From assembly GCA_945861245.1 (NCBI GenBank), contig CAMAUE010000019.1:1-54109 (forward strand): DNA of 54,109 nt, in the 5' to 3' direction. Position numbers and translations under genes: made by a program. Numbering within the stretch: the first letter of the stretch is position 1; each line of letters begins with the position of its first letter. The stretch comes from Singulisphaera sp. GP187 (GTDB lineage Bacteria > Planctomycetota > Planctomycetia > Gemmatales > Gemmataceae). The notes under the pieces were generated by a model. The model worked only from the letters and a program-made list of their open reading frames with translations. It did no database searches and was not told where the DNA came from. Shown here one piece after another: positions 1 to 8,412 of this stretch.

Positions 1-2
1 AT

Positions 3-449
3 CACGAAAGCTACATGCGGCGGGCCATCGACCTGGCAGCCAACGTCCCGAACTTACCGTTCGGGGCGGTCATCGTCGATCGCGAAAGCGGCAAGATTCT
101 GGCCGAGGGCTGGAACAAGTCCGCGCTCAATCCGACATGGCACGGGGAGATAGACGCCATCAACCAGTTGGCTCGAACTCATTCGGCCATCGATGGGGCC
201 GGTCTCGTCCTGTACACCACCGCCGAGCCCTGCCCAATGTGCCAGGGGGCCATCCTCTGGAGCGGCATCGGCGCGGTGGTTTTTGGAACGTCGATCGGCT
301 CCCTGCTGCGCTACGGCTGGCGGCAGATAGACATCCCGGCAGAAGAAGTCATCCGGCGAGGCCCGACGTGGAGATGTAAAATCCTGGGTGGCGTTCTCGA
401 ACGGGAATGCGACGCCATATTCGAGGCCGCAGCGCCACACCGCAATTGA
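3..449 (+). CDS. nucleoside/tRNA deaminase family protein (5' end outside window)
   Basis: Zinc-dependent cytidine/deoxycytidylate deaminase fold. Visible motifs are HGE (the H[AC]E zinc and proton-shuttle motif, in THWGEID-like context after NPTW) and PCPMC, which supplies the two zinc cysteines; together they form the catalytic zinc site. The first methionine in the window is at 15, but the frame is open to the window edge (codons for HESY precede MRRAIDLA), and family members usually start a few residues upstream, so the true start probably lies outside. Members deaminate guanine, cytosine or tRNA adenosine; the substrate cannot be settled here. It converges with the photolyase-family gene across about 215 bp in which I see no gene. 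Confidence 0.85.
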   Translation, partial: HESYMRRAIDLAANVPNLPFGAVIVDRESGKILAEGWNKSALNPTWHGEIDAINQLARTHSAIDGAGLVLYTTAEPCPMCQGAILWSGIGAVVFGTSIGSLLRYGWRQIDIPAEEVIRRGPTWRCKILGGVLERECDAIFEAAAPHRN

Positions 450-664
450 TGACCTTTTTCTTCCGCCGGCTTACTTACTCGGCGACTGGCGGTCATCTGG
501 CTCTCAACGGCCTTCGTCCAACTTCGCATTTATCTTCTTCATATTGACTCCTAGAGACAAGTGATAGACATGGTACACATGGTTGCTTCCGGAAGTGAAT
601 TAAAGCATTCGATACGGATTGATGCACTGTGGAGTTTGGCCCTGTTGTTCGTGGAATCGTTCCC

Positions 665-2137
665 TCACCCGTGTAATTGGGCCAGGAACTCGTCGGCGAC
701 ACGATGGTGTTCCTTCATCTTGCCCCCGAGTTTATCTTTCATCTTCGCCATCACCGCCATGCGTGGGTTGGCGGCGAAGAAATCGGCATGACGGTCGATG
801 AATCGCCAGTAAAGGGCGTCCCAGACGGCGCACCACGGGCCTTTCTTGAAGTCGCTCATCTTCAGCACGTAGCTCGACCCGCTGATGTACGGCTTGGTGG
901 TCATCAGCCCACCGTCGGCGTGCTGGCTCATGCCGTAGACGTTCGGCACCATCACCCAGTCGTAGGCGTCGACGAACAATTCCATGAACCACTGGTAGAC
1001 GGCATCCGGGCGGATGTCGCACAGCAGGAGGAAGTTGCCGAGGATCATGAGTCGCTCGATGTGGTGGCAGTAACCGGTGCTGAGCACTTGCCGGATGACG
1101 TGATCGACAGGTTCGACGCCCGTGGAGCCGTCATAGAACGCGGCCGGAAGGTCTTGGGTGAAGCCCCAGAAGTTGCGGGTGCGTTGTTTCCGTCCCCACG
1201 TCAAATAAACAAGGCGGACGAATTCCCGCCAGCCGATCACCTGACGGATAAACCCTTCGAGCGAATTGAGCGGCACCCGGTCGGCATGAGCGAGAGCGGC
1301 TTCAACGACTCGTTGCGGCGAGAGCAAGCCGATATTGAGCATCGGCGTCAGGACCGAATGAAAAAGAATGTCATGTTGGGCGCTGACGGCGTCTTCGTAG
1401 TCGCCGAACCGGTTCAACCGATGCTTCACGAACTCCGCAAGCCAGGCTTCCGCCCCACCGTGATCGGTTGGATAGCGAAAGGGCGCGTCCTTTCCGGGAG
1501 CGTTTGGGAATCGCTGTCGCACGTAGTTTCTTGCCTCCCGAACAAACTCATCCTCGACTGAGAAAGGGACAGTGGGGATTGCCAGGGCCCCAGGAAGCTT
1601 CTTGCGATTGTCCGGATCGAAACTCCATTTGCCGCCGGCTGGTTTGTCTTCGTCCATCAAGATGTTCAGCCGCTTGCGCTGGGAGATATAGAACTCGGTG
1701 AAAAAGAGCTTCTTCTTGCCGCGGACGAATCGCACAATCTCCGTGGTAGGGGTGAAGAAGTGCGGGTCGTCCACCAGTGTCAAGCCGATACCGCAATCCT
1801 GCAGACCGGCGCTGAGCCGTTGCGTCAACCAATCATCGCACGGATCCACCACTCGGACGGATCGGATCTTCCACTTGGTCAAGTGCCGCGCAATGGATTG
1901 CGTGGTCTGCACCTCAGCAACGTCGAGGTAGCGGACCTCGGCGCCCGATTCCCGTAGTTTCGCCGCGTAACGCTTCATGCTTGCTCGATGTAGCATCAGC
2001 TTTTGCCGATGAAAGCGGTACTGCGAGAAAAACAACGGATCCTCAACGAAGATGGTTGACGACGCCCCTTCCATGGCAGGGTGGGGCGCGAATAATTGAT
2101 GCGGGTAGACGATGGCAGCGATTTTCATGGTGTGCAT
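665..2137 (-). CDS. cryptochrome/photolyase family protein (FeS-BCP/CryB-like)
   Basis: 490 aa, close to the size of bacterial cryptochrome/(6-4) photolyase-related proteins (COG3046). The N-terminal part is the DPRP alpha/beta domain starting KIAAIVYPHQLF. The C-terminal FAD-binding part has the family signature YCHHIERLMILGNF (about residues 356-369) followed by GMSQHADGG and TTKPYISGSSY. Known members bind FAD and repair UV photoproducts or sense blue light. Cys357 is kept, but the loop that normally carries a CxxC pair before the last cluster cysteine is shortened to FKKGPWC (Cys436 kept), so the usual 4Fe-4S site looks incomplete. It is the last gene of the leftward CarH1 operon. The start could be 2137 or the next ATG at 2128; neither has a strong ribosome site. 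Confidence 0.9.
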   Translation of the reverse strand: MHTMKIAAIVYPHQLFAPHPAMEGASSTIFVEDPLFFSQYRFHRQKLMLHRASMKRYAAKLRESGAEVRYLDVAEVQTTQSIARHLTKWKIRSVRVVDPCDDWLTQRLSAGLQDCGIGLTLVDDPHFFTPTTEIVRFVRGKKKLFFTEFYISQRKRLNILMDEDKPAGGKWSFDPDNRKKLPGALAIPTVPFSVEDEFVREARNYVRQRFPNAPGKDAPFRYPTDHGGAEAWLAEFVKHRLNRFGDYEDAVSAQHDILFHSVLTPMLNIGLLSPQRVVEAALAHADRVPLNSLEGFIRQVIGWREFVRLVYLTWGRKQRTRNFWGFTQDLPAAFYDGSTGVEPVDHVIRQVLSTGYCHHIERLMILGNFLLLCDIRPDAVYQWFMELFVDAYDWVMVPNVYGMSQHADGGLMTTKPYISGSSYVLKMSDFKKGPWCAVWDALYWRFIDRHADFFAANPRMAVMAKMKDKLGGKMKEHHRVADEFLAQLHG

Positions 2138-2164
2138 CTGAGTGAGGAGTACCTCATTCGGTTG

Positions 2165-2644
2165 TTAACCGAGTAGCGAGTCGACATCCTTATCCAATTG
2201 TTCCGGTGTTACCGTGGGGCTGAAGCGGTTGACCACCTTCCCATCGCGATCAACAAGGAACTTGGTGAAATTCCATTTGATCCAGCTGCTGCCCAGAAAA
2301 CCTCTCTTTGCTGATTTCAAGAACTGATACAGAGGATGAGCATCGTCGCCGTTGACCTGTATTTTGGCGAACATCGGAAAGGAGACTTCATACGTGAGCG
2401 AGCAAAACTTCTTGATTTCTGCTTCGTTCCCAGGTTCCTGGTGGCCAAATTGATCGCAAGGAAACCCCAGGACAACTAAACCCCTGTCGCAGTACTTGCG
2501 ATAGAGCGATTCAATGCCTGCATATTGGCCTGTGAAGCCGCATTTACTGGCGACGTTGACAATTAGCAGAACGCGGCCCCGATATTCTTCGAGCAATTGG
2601 GCTTGACCGTCGATCGCTGTGACCTTGATGTCGTAGATATTCAC
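2165..2644 (-). CDS. glutathione peroxidase family protein
   Basis: 159 aa, full length for the Cys-type glutathione/thioredoxin peroxidase family, which reduces hydrogen peroxide and lipid hydroperoxides in the cytoplasm. The catalytic tetrad is visible: peroxidatic Cys in NVASKCGFTGQY, Gln in FPCDQFGHQEPG, and Trp-Asn in IKWNFTKFLVDRDG. FPCDQF also supplies the position often used as resolving cysteine region in bacterial thioredoxin-dependent members. It lies between the PQQ-propeller gene and the photolyase gene, 27 bp before the latter, in the CarH1-headed operon. A role in detoxifying lipid peroxides formed under light is inferred from this context. Confidence 0.93.
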   Translation of the reverse strand: MNIYDIKVTAIDGQAQLLEEYRGRVLLIVNVASKCGFTGQYAGIESLYRKYCDRGLVVLGFPCDQFGHQEPGNEAEIKKFCSLTYEVSFPMFAKIQVNGDDAHPLYQFLKSAKRGFLGSSWIKWNFTKFLVDRDGKVVNRFSPTVTPEQLDKDVDSLLG

Positions 2645-2760
2645 GTTTCACTCAGCTGGTTCGTGAAGCTAATCCCCGGGATCGGACCGGTTATAGACGT
2701 GTTTCACTGCTATTGCTTTGGGGAAACCACTGTTCGCGCTGCGGAATGCAGCTACCAATG

Positions 2761-4041
2761 CTAACCGCCCTTTTTCGGCATTTGCCAACGGTACACGGCA
2801 AGTGCGTTCAGTTCACGAACAAACAACTCATCGCCGCAAACTGCCAGATGGGCCCAGGTATCCGTTTTGCTGATCTTGCGAGTGTCGAGGAGGTCGAATT
2901 GCTTGGGATTCGCCTTGATCAACAGGAGTGATCCATTCTGATCCAATGCGAGGATTTTGTCACCTTGGGCCACCATACTCCAGTATTGGCCGAAGGGATC
3001 GGTGATCCACGTTTGCTCGCCGGTTTTTAGGTTGATGCACGTGAAGCGCCGATTCTGGAGATGCAAGTAGGCGTGCCCGTCGATGACCACTGGCGATGAC
3101 ATGTAGCCCGTTGCTTTGTTGGTCCATGCTTGTTCGACGGCGAATTTTTCCTTGGTCTTGGCAACCTTATAAAGCCACGATTTGTTGCTGTAGCTACTTG
3201 TGAAAATCGCTTCATCGACGACGGTCGGCGTGAGGATGTTCATCCCACGGAAGGACGGTACGATCTGGGACCACAAGACATCGCCGGAGTTCAGGTCAAC
3301 GCCTGCGAGTTTCTCTCGGCCTTGCACGAGGAGCTGTCGCTGGCCAGACAGCGTTGCGATGACGGGAGAAGAGAAGGCACTGCCGTTCATGCCGCCTGCG
3401 TCTTTGAGAGAACGCCAGAGCACCTTTCCGTTCTTCTTGTCTAACTTGGCTACCGAGGCGCCGGCCTGCATGTAGATGAAATCTCCATCGATCAGGGGTG
3501 AGCACACGCAGCCAAACGTGGGCATTGCCGCCTTGAAGTCGTTGACGAAATCGACTCGCCAGCGTTCCTTGCCCGACTTGGCATCGAGACAGACTAGCAC
3601 GTCGCGGATACCAGCCACGTACAAGCTATCGCCATCATAAGCGGGCGTGGCGCGAATCCAGCTGCCATTGGCAGCCGCAAAGAACGGCACGGTCATGGCG
3701 CCCTTCCACTCGGCACGCCAGCGTTCCTTGCCAGTCCGACGGTCCAGGGCAGAAACCACTTCCGTTTCTTTGTTCTTCGTTTCGGTTGTGAAAACCAAAT
3801 CCTCGGATACGACCGGACCAGAGTAGCTCGGGCCGAGTGCGGTCCGCCAAAGCAATTGCAGAGACTCTTCGCTCATCCGGTCTGGCCAAATCGGCCCGGC
3901 CACTCGGCCATCGCGACTCGGGCCCCGCCATTGCGGCCAGGTCGCCGTTTCCTTGGCAGCCTGCTTCGCATCGTCGCCTCGCCCCACAGCGGTTGAGACG
4001 GCCAAAACCAAAAACGCCAACGTCGAACGTGTTGATCGCAT
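2761..4041 (-). CDS. secreted PQQ-like beta-propeller repeat protein
   Basis: About 426 aa. The chosen ATG at 4041 follows AGGAG with good spacing and begins a signal peptide (MRSTRSTLAFLVLAVSTAVGRG); the frame is open to 4068. The body has repeated PQQ-like blades: WPQWRGPSRDG at the start, then LLWRTALG, RRTGKERWRAEW, AKSGKERWRVDF, NSGDVLWSQ and KTGEQTWITD. Planctomycete genomes have many such secreted propellers; few have a known activity, and quinone binding cannot be inferred. It follows the small membrane protein by 30 bp inside the CarH1 operon and precedes the glutathione peroxidase gene by 116 bp, so it is probably light-induced with them. Confidence 0.85.
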   Translation of the reverse strand: MRSTRSTLAFLVLAVSTAVGRGDDAKQAAKETATWPQWRGPSRDGRVAGPIWPDRMSEESLQLLWRTALGPSYSGPVVSEDLVFTTETKNKETEVVSALDRRTGKERWRAEWKGAMTVPFFAAANGSWIRATPAYDGDSLYVAGIRDVLVCLDAKSGKERWRVDFVNDFKAAMPTFGCVCSPLIDGDFIYMQAGASVAKLDKKNGKVLWRSLKDAGGMNGSAFSSPVIATLSGQRQLLVQGREKLAGVDLNSGDVLWSQIVPSFRGMNILTPTVVDEAIFTSSYSNKSWLYKVAKTKEKFAVEQAWTNKATGYMSSPVVIDGHAYLHLQNRRFTCINLKTGEQTWITDPFGQYWSMVAQGDKILALDQNGSLLLIKANPKQFDLLDTRKISKTDTWAHLAVCGDELFVRELNALAVYRWQMPKKGG

Positions 4042-4071
4042 CAACAAACTCCTATTAGGACCATCCAAGGT

Positions 4072-4449
4072 TTATCGACCCCGAAGCAATGTGAACGCCA
4101 AAGAGCCCAGGAAGATGAGCCATTCGACGACGGCAAGTACATAGGTGGTGGTTTGAATTCCACTGTAAAGGAAAAGGCTCGTAGAACGAAAGAGAACGAG
4201 GCAGGCATGAATGATCAAACATGCGATTAAAGCGAACCAGGTCTTTTCCGGATCGAACAACGGTATCAAGAAAACGATGCCCAGCCCGAGTTCCAGGCCG
4301 CCATAGACGACGAGGAACTCCGACTGCCCGGAACCCGGCGCCAGCGAATAGCCAACCGATTGCGAAGTCTGGTTTGGCCGAACTGAGCACCAGACTGCGA
4401 GTATCAAATACGCGGCTCCGACCACGGCGAGAAAAATGCGTTCAGTCAT
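4072..4449 (-). CDS. small four-helix membrane protein (DUF4345-like)
   Basis: 125 aa with about four hydrophobic segments (near residues 5-22, 43-62, 68-88 and 98-118). The opening MTERIFLAVVGAAYLILAVW and the GSGQSEFLVVYGGLELGLGI stretch resemble DUF4345/DoxX-like small membrane proteins; this is a resemblance by eye, not a profile match. Its start overlaps the carH1 stop by 4 bases (ATGA), so it is very likely translationally coupled to carH1. Function unknown; the inner membrane and a link to the light-response operon are inferred. Confidence 0.7.
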   Translation of the reverse strand: MTERIFLAVVGAAYLILAVWCSVRPNQTSQSVGYSLAPGSGQSEFLVVYGGLELGLGIVFLIPLFDPEKTWFALIACLIIHACLVLFRSTSLFLYSGIQTTTYVLAVVEWLIFLGSLAFTLLRGR

Positions 4450-5387
4450 TCTTTGTTCCTTTTCGTGGACGGTGGTACCGAATCTCGGCTTCGCGGCCTG
4501 CCGCGCTGCGGCGGTTTAGCCTGCGGGTTTAATGTACGCGCAAAGGCCGCCAGATGCTTTAAGCCATCGCAAAAGGTTGTGTAAGGCATCGCAGATCGCA
4601 GTTCTTCATGAAGCGCCTGACCACCGACCACGATGGGGACATCTAGACGGGTGGCAGCGTCATGCAATCGGCGATACGTTTCGAGAAAGGTCGCGGGATC
4701 TTCCAGGTGGGAAATCGACAGCCAGAGCATACGCGGCCGAAATTCATCGAGTGCACGATGGAAGGCCGACAGAGGCGTGTTAGCGCCGATATTGACCACT
4801 TCCCAGCCTGAGTCGATGAGGACCAGTTCTGCCAACAGATTGGGCAACAAATAGTGATCCTTCTCAGGCGCGCCGCCCACCGCCACGGGGCCCGATCGAT
4901 CGGCGCCGGCCAAGAGAAGGTGTTTCAATTCGCATAAGGCCGAAAAGCAAGCTTGCACACCGCGGTGCTCATGCATGACGTCGATCTTCCCCTCGGACCA
5001 TTCATGCCCCAACAGCTGCATCGCGGGGCGAATGATCTCGTCCGCGAGCGTTTCTACTGCCATGCCCCCTTGATGTGTTTCCGCGAGAAGGGCGCGAATT
5101 CTGGTTTCGTCTCCACTGATAAGAGATGAATAAAGTTCTCTTATGAGTTCCGTGTGTTCACGGAGCGTCTCGCCGTTCAATAGGAACGGAAGGCGAGCAA
5201 GATCGATATCAGGCAATCGCCCCGACCGTGCGAGACGCATCACATCGGTCATCAGAATGCGCCGATGGCCGCCGCAGGTTCGACTGGCCGGGAGAATTCC
5301 AAGATCAACCCAGCGCTTGACGGTCGAAACGCCGACTCCCAGAATCCTGGCTACCTCCTCAGTGTTCATGAAGCCATTTGTTTTCAT
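4446..5387 (-). CDS. CarH/LitR-type MerR-B12 transcriptional regulator (CarH1)
   Basis: 313 aa. Residues 7-50 are a MerR-type winged helix (TEEVARILGVGVSTVKRWVDLGI...GGHRRI). Residues about 75-160 form the helical cap of the cobalamin module, with Trp130-x9-Glu140-His141 matching the W-x9-EH signature that contacts adenosylcobalamin in Thermus CarH. Residues about 167-300 are the Rossmann B12-binding domain; His178 (APEKDHYLL) aligns with the lower axial histidine, although the surrounding ExHxxG is degenerate (Glu and Gly not kept). Known members repress in the dark and release DNA in light. It heads a leftward operon, diverges from the sigma-factor gene, and has an operator copy at 5397-5412 just upstream, so autoregulation is likely. 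A second possible start is Met7 (5369); no clear ribosome site precedes either. Confidence 0.92.
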   Translation of the reverse strand: MKTNGFMNTEEVARILGVGVSTVKRWVDLGILPASRTCGGHRRILMTDVMRLARSGRLPDIDLARLPFLLNGETLREHTELIRELYSSLISGDETRIRALLAETHQGGMAVETLADEIIRPAMQLLGHEWSEGKIDVMHEHRGVQACFSALCELKHLLLAGADRSGPVAVGGAPEKDHYLLPNLLAELVLIDSGWEVVNIGANTPLSAFHRALDEFRPRMLWLSISHLEDPATFLETYRRLHDAATRLDVPIVVGGQALHEELRSAMPYTTFCDGLKHLAAFARTLNPQAKPPQRGRPRSRDSVPPSTKRNKE

Positions 5388-5396
5388 GTTGTAATT

Positions 5397-5412
5397 GAAC
5401 GAAATAGACGTT
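5397..5412. promoter_or_regulatory. candidate CarH operator O1, upstream of carH1
   Basis: GAACGAAATAGACGTT, 9 bases before the carH1 start codon. It matches the two other copies at 5535-5550 and 16300-16315 at 13-14 of 16 positions and contains an imperfect direct repeat with a 9-base period (GAACG, AGACG). On the minus strand a weak -10-like AATACT lies just upstream, so a bound repressor would block the carH1 promoter. Binding by CarH1 or CarH2 is inferred. Confidence 0.65.
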
Positions 5413-5500
5413 CAGAGTATTGGACACGCATGCGCCAGCCATCTCCACTTCATCAATAGGCAGCAATTTTCAGTTTTCAAGCTTTTTTTTGAAAACGCCA

Positions 5501-5550
5501 TTGACTAACCGAGACGCCACGCTAAAATTATATTGAACGATATGGACGTT
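5501..5550 (+). promoter_or_regulatory. sigma-70-type promoter plus CarH operator O2 for the rightward operon
   Basis: TTGACT at 5501-5506, 16 bases, then TAAAAT at 5523-5528 make a good housekeeping promoter. GAACGATATGGACGTT at 5535-5550 begins at the expected transcription start, where a repressor would block initiation. It is followed at once by AAGGAG and the sigma-factor ATG. The distance from TTGACT to the operator (34 bases, start to start) is the same as at the FAS1-operon promoter near 16300-16349. Confidence 0.75.
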
Positions 5551-5564
5551 TTAAGGAGAGCTGC

Positions 5565-6365
5565 ATGATTGCCTCGAACGCCGGCGTGCAAAAGACAGAA
5601 GAGTTTGTGGTCGCTCGATTTGTGGACCATCCGAGTTTTTATGAGAAAAACGCCTCTGTCATGTATTGCATCAGTGCGGACACATCTGAGGGTGAGGCTT
5701 CCACGGCGAGCCACCTGCCGGATGACGTGACACGCGAATTGGCGAAACGCATGCATTATGCCGCCTTTCGCTTGAGCATCGCTAGCAACTCGGCCGACGC
5801 GCGGGCCTGGCGCAATCATTTCCTCGACCTTCGCGACAAGATCATCCTCGGCAATCGCAAGCTGATCTACCGAGCCGTGCAAAGCCGAGTGCGCGACCCG
5901 CAACTCGCCGAGGATTACGCCGCCGAATGCCATCTCGTCATGATCCGAACAGTCACGTGCTACAACCCTTGGCTTGGCATTCGCTTCAGCACTTATGCGT
6001 TCACGTGTCTTCTTCGGGAATTGACTCGCCTCGTGCAGAAGCAGACGAAGGATCGATTGCGCCAGGCTGCGTCATTCGATGACGGATTGTTCGACGACAA
6101 CGCGGAACCGGAGTCGAATGAGGTCGCATGCGACCGCCCGGACGCAAACATCCGTCAGTTCTTAGCAGCCGAACATCTGCTTCTAAGTGACCGAGAAAAG
6201 CTGGTCTTGAGCCAGCGATTCGGCTTCGCCTCCGACGGCCCGACTGTGAAGCTCAAGGAAATCGGCAGTGAGTTGAAAATCTCCAAGGAACGGGTTCGCC
6301 AGTTGCAAAACAGCGGGCTAGATAAATTGCGTGACGTGTTGGCCGCGGATTGCGTTGGAGTTTGA
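5565..6365 (+). CDS. sigma-70 family RNA polymerase sigma factor
   Basis: 266 aa. Region 2 lies at about residues 85-155 (IYRAVQSRVRDPQLAEDYAAE then NPWLGIRFSTYAFTCLLREL, the region 2.3/2.4-like part). Region 4 is at about 195-260 (LLSDREKLVLSQRFGF, then LKEIGSELKISKERVRQLQ, the -35 recognition helix). The region 4 helix resembles RpoD/RpoS-type factors more than ECF factors, and the protein has a roughly 80-residue N-terminal extension of unknown role. Start chosen at 5565 behind AAGGAG. It is the first gene of the rightward operon, divergent from carH1, with an operator at its promoter. In proteobacterial and actinobacterial LitR systems a sigma factor is often the light-induced output; the same role is inferred here. 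Confidence 0.88.
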   Translation: MIASNAGVQKTEEFVVARFVDHPSFYEKNASVMYCISADTSEGEASTASHLPDDVTRELAKRMHYAAFRLSIASNSADARAWRNHFLDLRDKIILGNRKLIYRAVQSRVRDPQLAEDYAAECHLVMIRTVTCYNPWLGIRFSTYAFTCLLRELTRLVQKQTKDRLRQAASFDDGLFDDNAEPESNEVACDRPDANIRQFLAAEHLLLSDREKLVLSQRFGFASDGPTVKLKEIGSELKISKERVRQLQNSGLDKLRDVLAADCVGV

Positions 6366-6402
6366 GCAGGAGGATCCGGAACCTCGACTTCAAAAGGAAA
6401 CC

Positions 6403-7647
6403 ATGAGACTTGCAATTATTGGAACCGGAATCTCCGGCATGGTGTCGGCCCATTTGCTTGCGGCTGACCACGAATTGACGATCTTCGAAGCTGGCTCGCG
6501 CATCGGAGGTCACACGCACACGGTAACAGCCGAGCGTGGAGGCAAGAGCTACAACCTCGACACGGGCTTCATTGTCTGCAACGATCGAACGTATCCAAAC
6601 TTTCTTCGTCTGCTCGCCAAACTGGGCGTTGCGACCCAGAAAAGCGACATGAGTTTCAGTGTCCGCTGCGAATCGTCAGGGCTCGAATACAGCGGGGGAT
6701 CGCTACTTGGCCTGTTTGCGCAGCCGAGCAATCTGTTTCGCTGGTCGTTCCACCGCATGCTGCGCGAAATCTTTCGCTTCAATCGTGAAGCGCCCGCCCT
6801 ACTCAATGACCCAGGCGACGGTCCCGAACTCGGTGACTATCTCCGCGTGGGCAAGTATTCCTCGGAGTTCATTGACCATTACCTCGTCCCAATGGCCGCG
6901 GCGATATGGTCGGCGGAGCCGTCGCAGATTTGGCGATTTCCCGCCAAGTTCCTCGTGCGATTCTGTCAAAATCACGGTTTGCTCAGCATTTTCGATCGCC
7001 CGCAGTGGATGACCGTGGCGGGCGGGTCGCAGCGATACGTCGAGAAGATCATCGCGCCGTTTCGCGATCGCATTCGGGTCAACGCCGCGGTGACTTCGAT
7101 ACAGCGAGAGTTAAACGAAGTTAAGGTCACCACCGCAGACGGACAGACGGAATCGTTCGATCATGCCATCGTCGCGGCGCATGGCGATCAGGCCCTGAAG
7201 ATGCTTGCCGATCCGACGCCTCAGGAGCGCGAGGTGCTCGGCGGCTTTTCCTATCAGGAAAACCAGGTTGCCCTGCACACCGACACGAGCCTGATGCCAA
7301 CGTGCCGTCGGGCATGGGCAAGCTGGAACTATCACGTTCCGCGTCAACCGGTGCAGCGGGCGACTGTGACCTACCATCTCAACCGACTGCAGAATCTGAA
7401 CAGCGACGAGGACTTCTACGTGACTCTGAATCGGACTGACGCGATCGAGCCGAGCAAGATCCTGCGCAATATCATCTACCATCACCCGGTCTACTCGCAC
7501 GCATCATTCGCGGCCCAAAAGCGCTGGGCCGAAGTAAGCGGCGTCAATCGCATTCATTATTGTGGCGCTCACTGGGGCTACGGCTTTCACGAGGACGGCG
7601 TGAATAGTGCGCTCGCGGTGGGCCGGCGCTTCGGAGTAACGCTATGA
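6403..7647 (+). CDS. FAD-dependent oxidoreductase, amine-oxidase fold (COG2907-like)
   Basis: About 414 aa. Start chosen at 6403 behind AAGGAAACC; the open frame begins at 6331 but would overlap the sigma gene. The N-terminus RLAIIGTGISGMVSAHLL is the dinucleotide-binding GxGxxG motif, followed by EAGSRIGGHTHTV, typical of the NAD(P)/FAD-binding amine oxidase-like family found beside DUF1365 and Cfa-like genes. The C-terminal FAD contact region is HYCGAHWGYGFHEDG. It overlaps DUF1365 by 4 bases (ATGA), showing tight coupling. The family is thought to act on membrane fatty acids or related lipids; the reaction is not established from sequence. Confidence 0.88.
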   Translation: MRLAIIGTGISGMVSAHLLAADHELTIFEAGSRIGGHTHTVTAERGGKSYNLDTGFIVCNDRTYPNFLRLLAKLGVATQKSDMSFSVRCESSGLEYSGGSLLGLFAQPSNLFRWSFHRMLREIFRFNREAPALLNDPGDGPELGDYLRVGKYSSEFIDHYLVPMAAAIWSAEPSQIWRFPAKFLVRFCQNHGLLSIFDRPQWMTVAGGSQRYVEKIIAPFRDRIRVNAAVTSIQRELNEVKVTTADGQTESFDHAIVAAHGDQALKMLADPTPQEREVLGGFSYQENQVALHTDTSLMPTCRRAWASWNYHVPRQPVQRATVTYHLNRLQNLNSDEDFYVTLNRTDAIEPSKILRNIIYHHPVYSHASFAAQKRWAEVSGVNRIHYCGAHWGYGFHEDGVNSALAVGRRFGVTL

Positions 7648-8411
7648 GCTGGCACAGCGGCATCTATGAAGGCTGGGTGCGCCATCGCCGATTCGCGGTG
7701 ACGCCCAATGCGTTTCGCTATCGCCTGTTCATGATGTATCTCGATTTGGCTGAGGTGAGCGAGCTGTTCGCGAATCGCTGGTTCTGGTCTGACCGCCGCT
7801 GGGCGTTGGCGCGGTTTCATCGCGAAGATCACTTCGGCGACCCTGCCGTTCCGCTCGATCAGGCGGTCCGCGATCTCGTGGAGGCACGCCTTGGCCGACG
7901 ACCGACGGGGCGCATCGGACTGCTCACGCACTTGCGACACTTTGGATTCGTGATCAACCCCATCAGCATTTTCTACTGCTTCGAACAAGGCAGTGATCGC
8001 GTTGAATCAATGGTCCTGGAAGTCCAAAACACGCCTTGGCGTGAACGCCATTTGTATGTCCTGGATGGAATTCAGCCGCTCGAAAAGAACCAGTATCGCA
8101 TTGCCAAAGACTTTCATGTGTCGCCGTTCCTCGGCATGAACATCGAGTACGAAATGGTCATCACGCCGCCTACGGAGCGTTTGATTGCTCACATGGACTG
8201 TGGGCATGCCGGCCAGACGCAGCTGGACGCAACGTTGCATCTGCACCGCACGGAGATCACCGGCGGCGCCCTGACGCGGGTTCTTTGCCAATATCCGGTA
8301 ATGACCATGAAAGTCGCTGCCGGCATCTACTGGCAGGCTCTCAAGCTGTGGTGGAAAAAGTGTCCGATCTTCGCTCATCCTGGGCCAACTTTTCGCAAAG
8401 GTGTTTCCTAG
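7644..8411 (+). CDS. DUF1365 family protein
   Basis: 255 aa, normal for DUF1365 (COG3496). Recognised by the opening HSGIYEGWVRHRRF, the RIGLLTHLRHFGFVINPIS segment, EVQNTPWRERHLYVL and the FHVSPFLGMNIEYEM stretch. The biochemical role of the family is unknown. It occurs almost always between a COG2907 oxidoreductase and a Cfa-like methyltransferase, as here, so a step in modifying phospholipid acyl chains is inferred. The start overlaps the previous stop; the stop is one base before the methyltransferase ATG at 8413. Confidence 0.92.
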   Translation: MSWHSGIYEGWVRHRRFAVTPNAFRYRLFMMYLDLAEVSELFANRWFWSDRRWALARFHREDHFGDPAVPLDQAVRDLVEARLGRRPTGRIGLLTHLRHFGFVINPISIFYCFEQGSDRVESMVLEVQNTPWRERHLYVLDGIQPLEKNQYRIAKDFHVSPFLGMNIEYEMVITPPTERLIAHMDCGHAGQTQLDATLHLHRTEITGGALTRVLCQYPVMTMKVAAGIYWQALKLWWKKCPIFAHPGPTFRKGVS

Positions 8412-8412
8412 C

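Noticed and set aside
677..1561. Long open frame on the plus strand opposite the photolyase gene
   Set aside because: It is antisense to a clearly conserved protein; its translation has no family resemblance and reflects GC-rich third positions.
2680..2700. TTATAGACGT upstream of the glutathione peroxidase gene as a fourth CarH operator
   Set aside because: Only the second half resembles the operator; the first half has the wrong spacing and sequence and there is no matching promoter.
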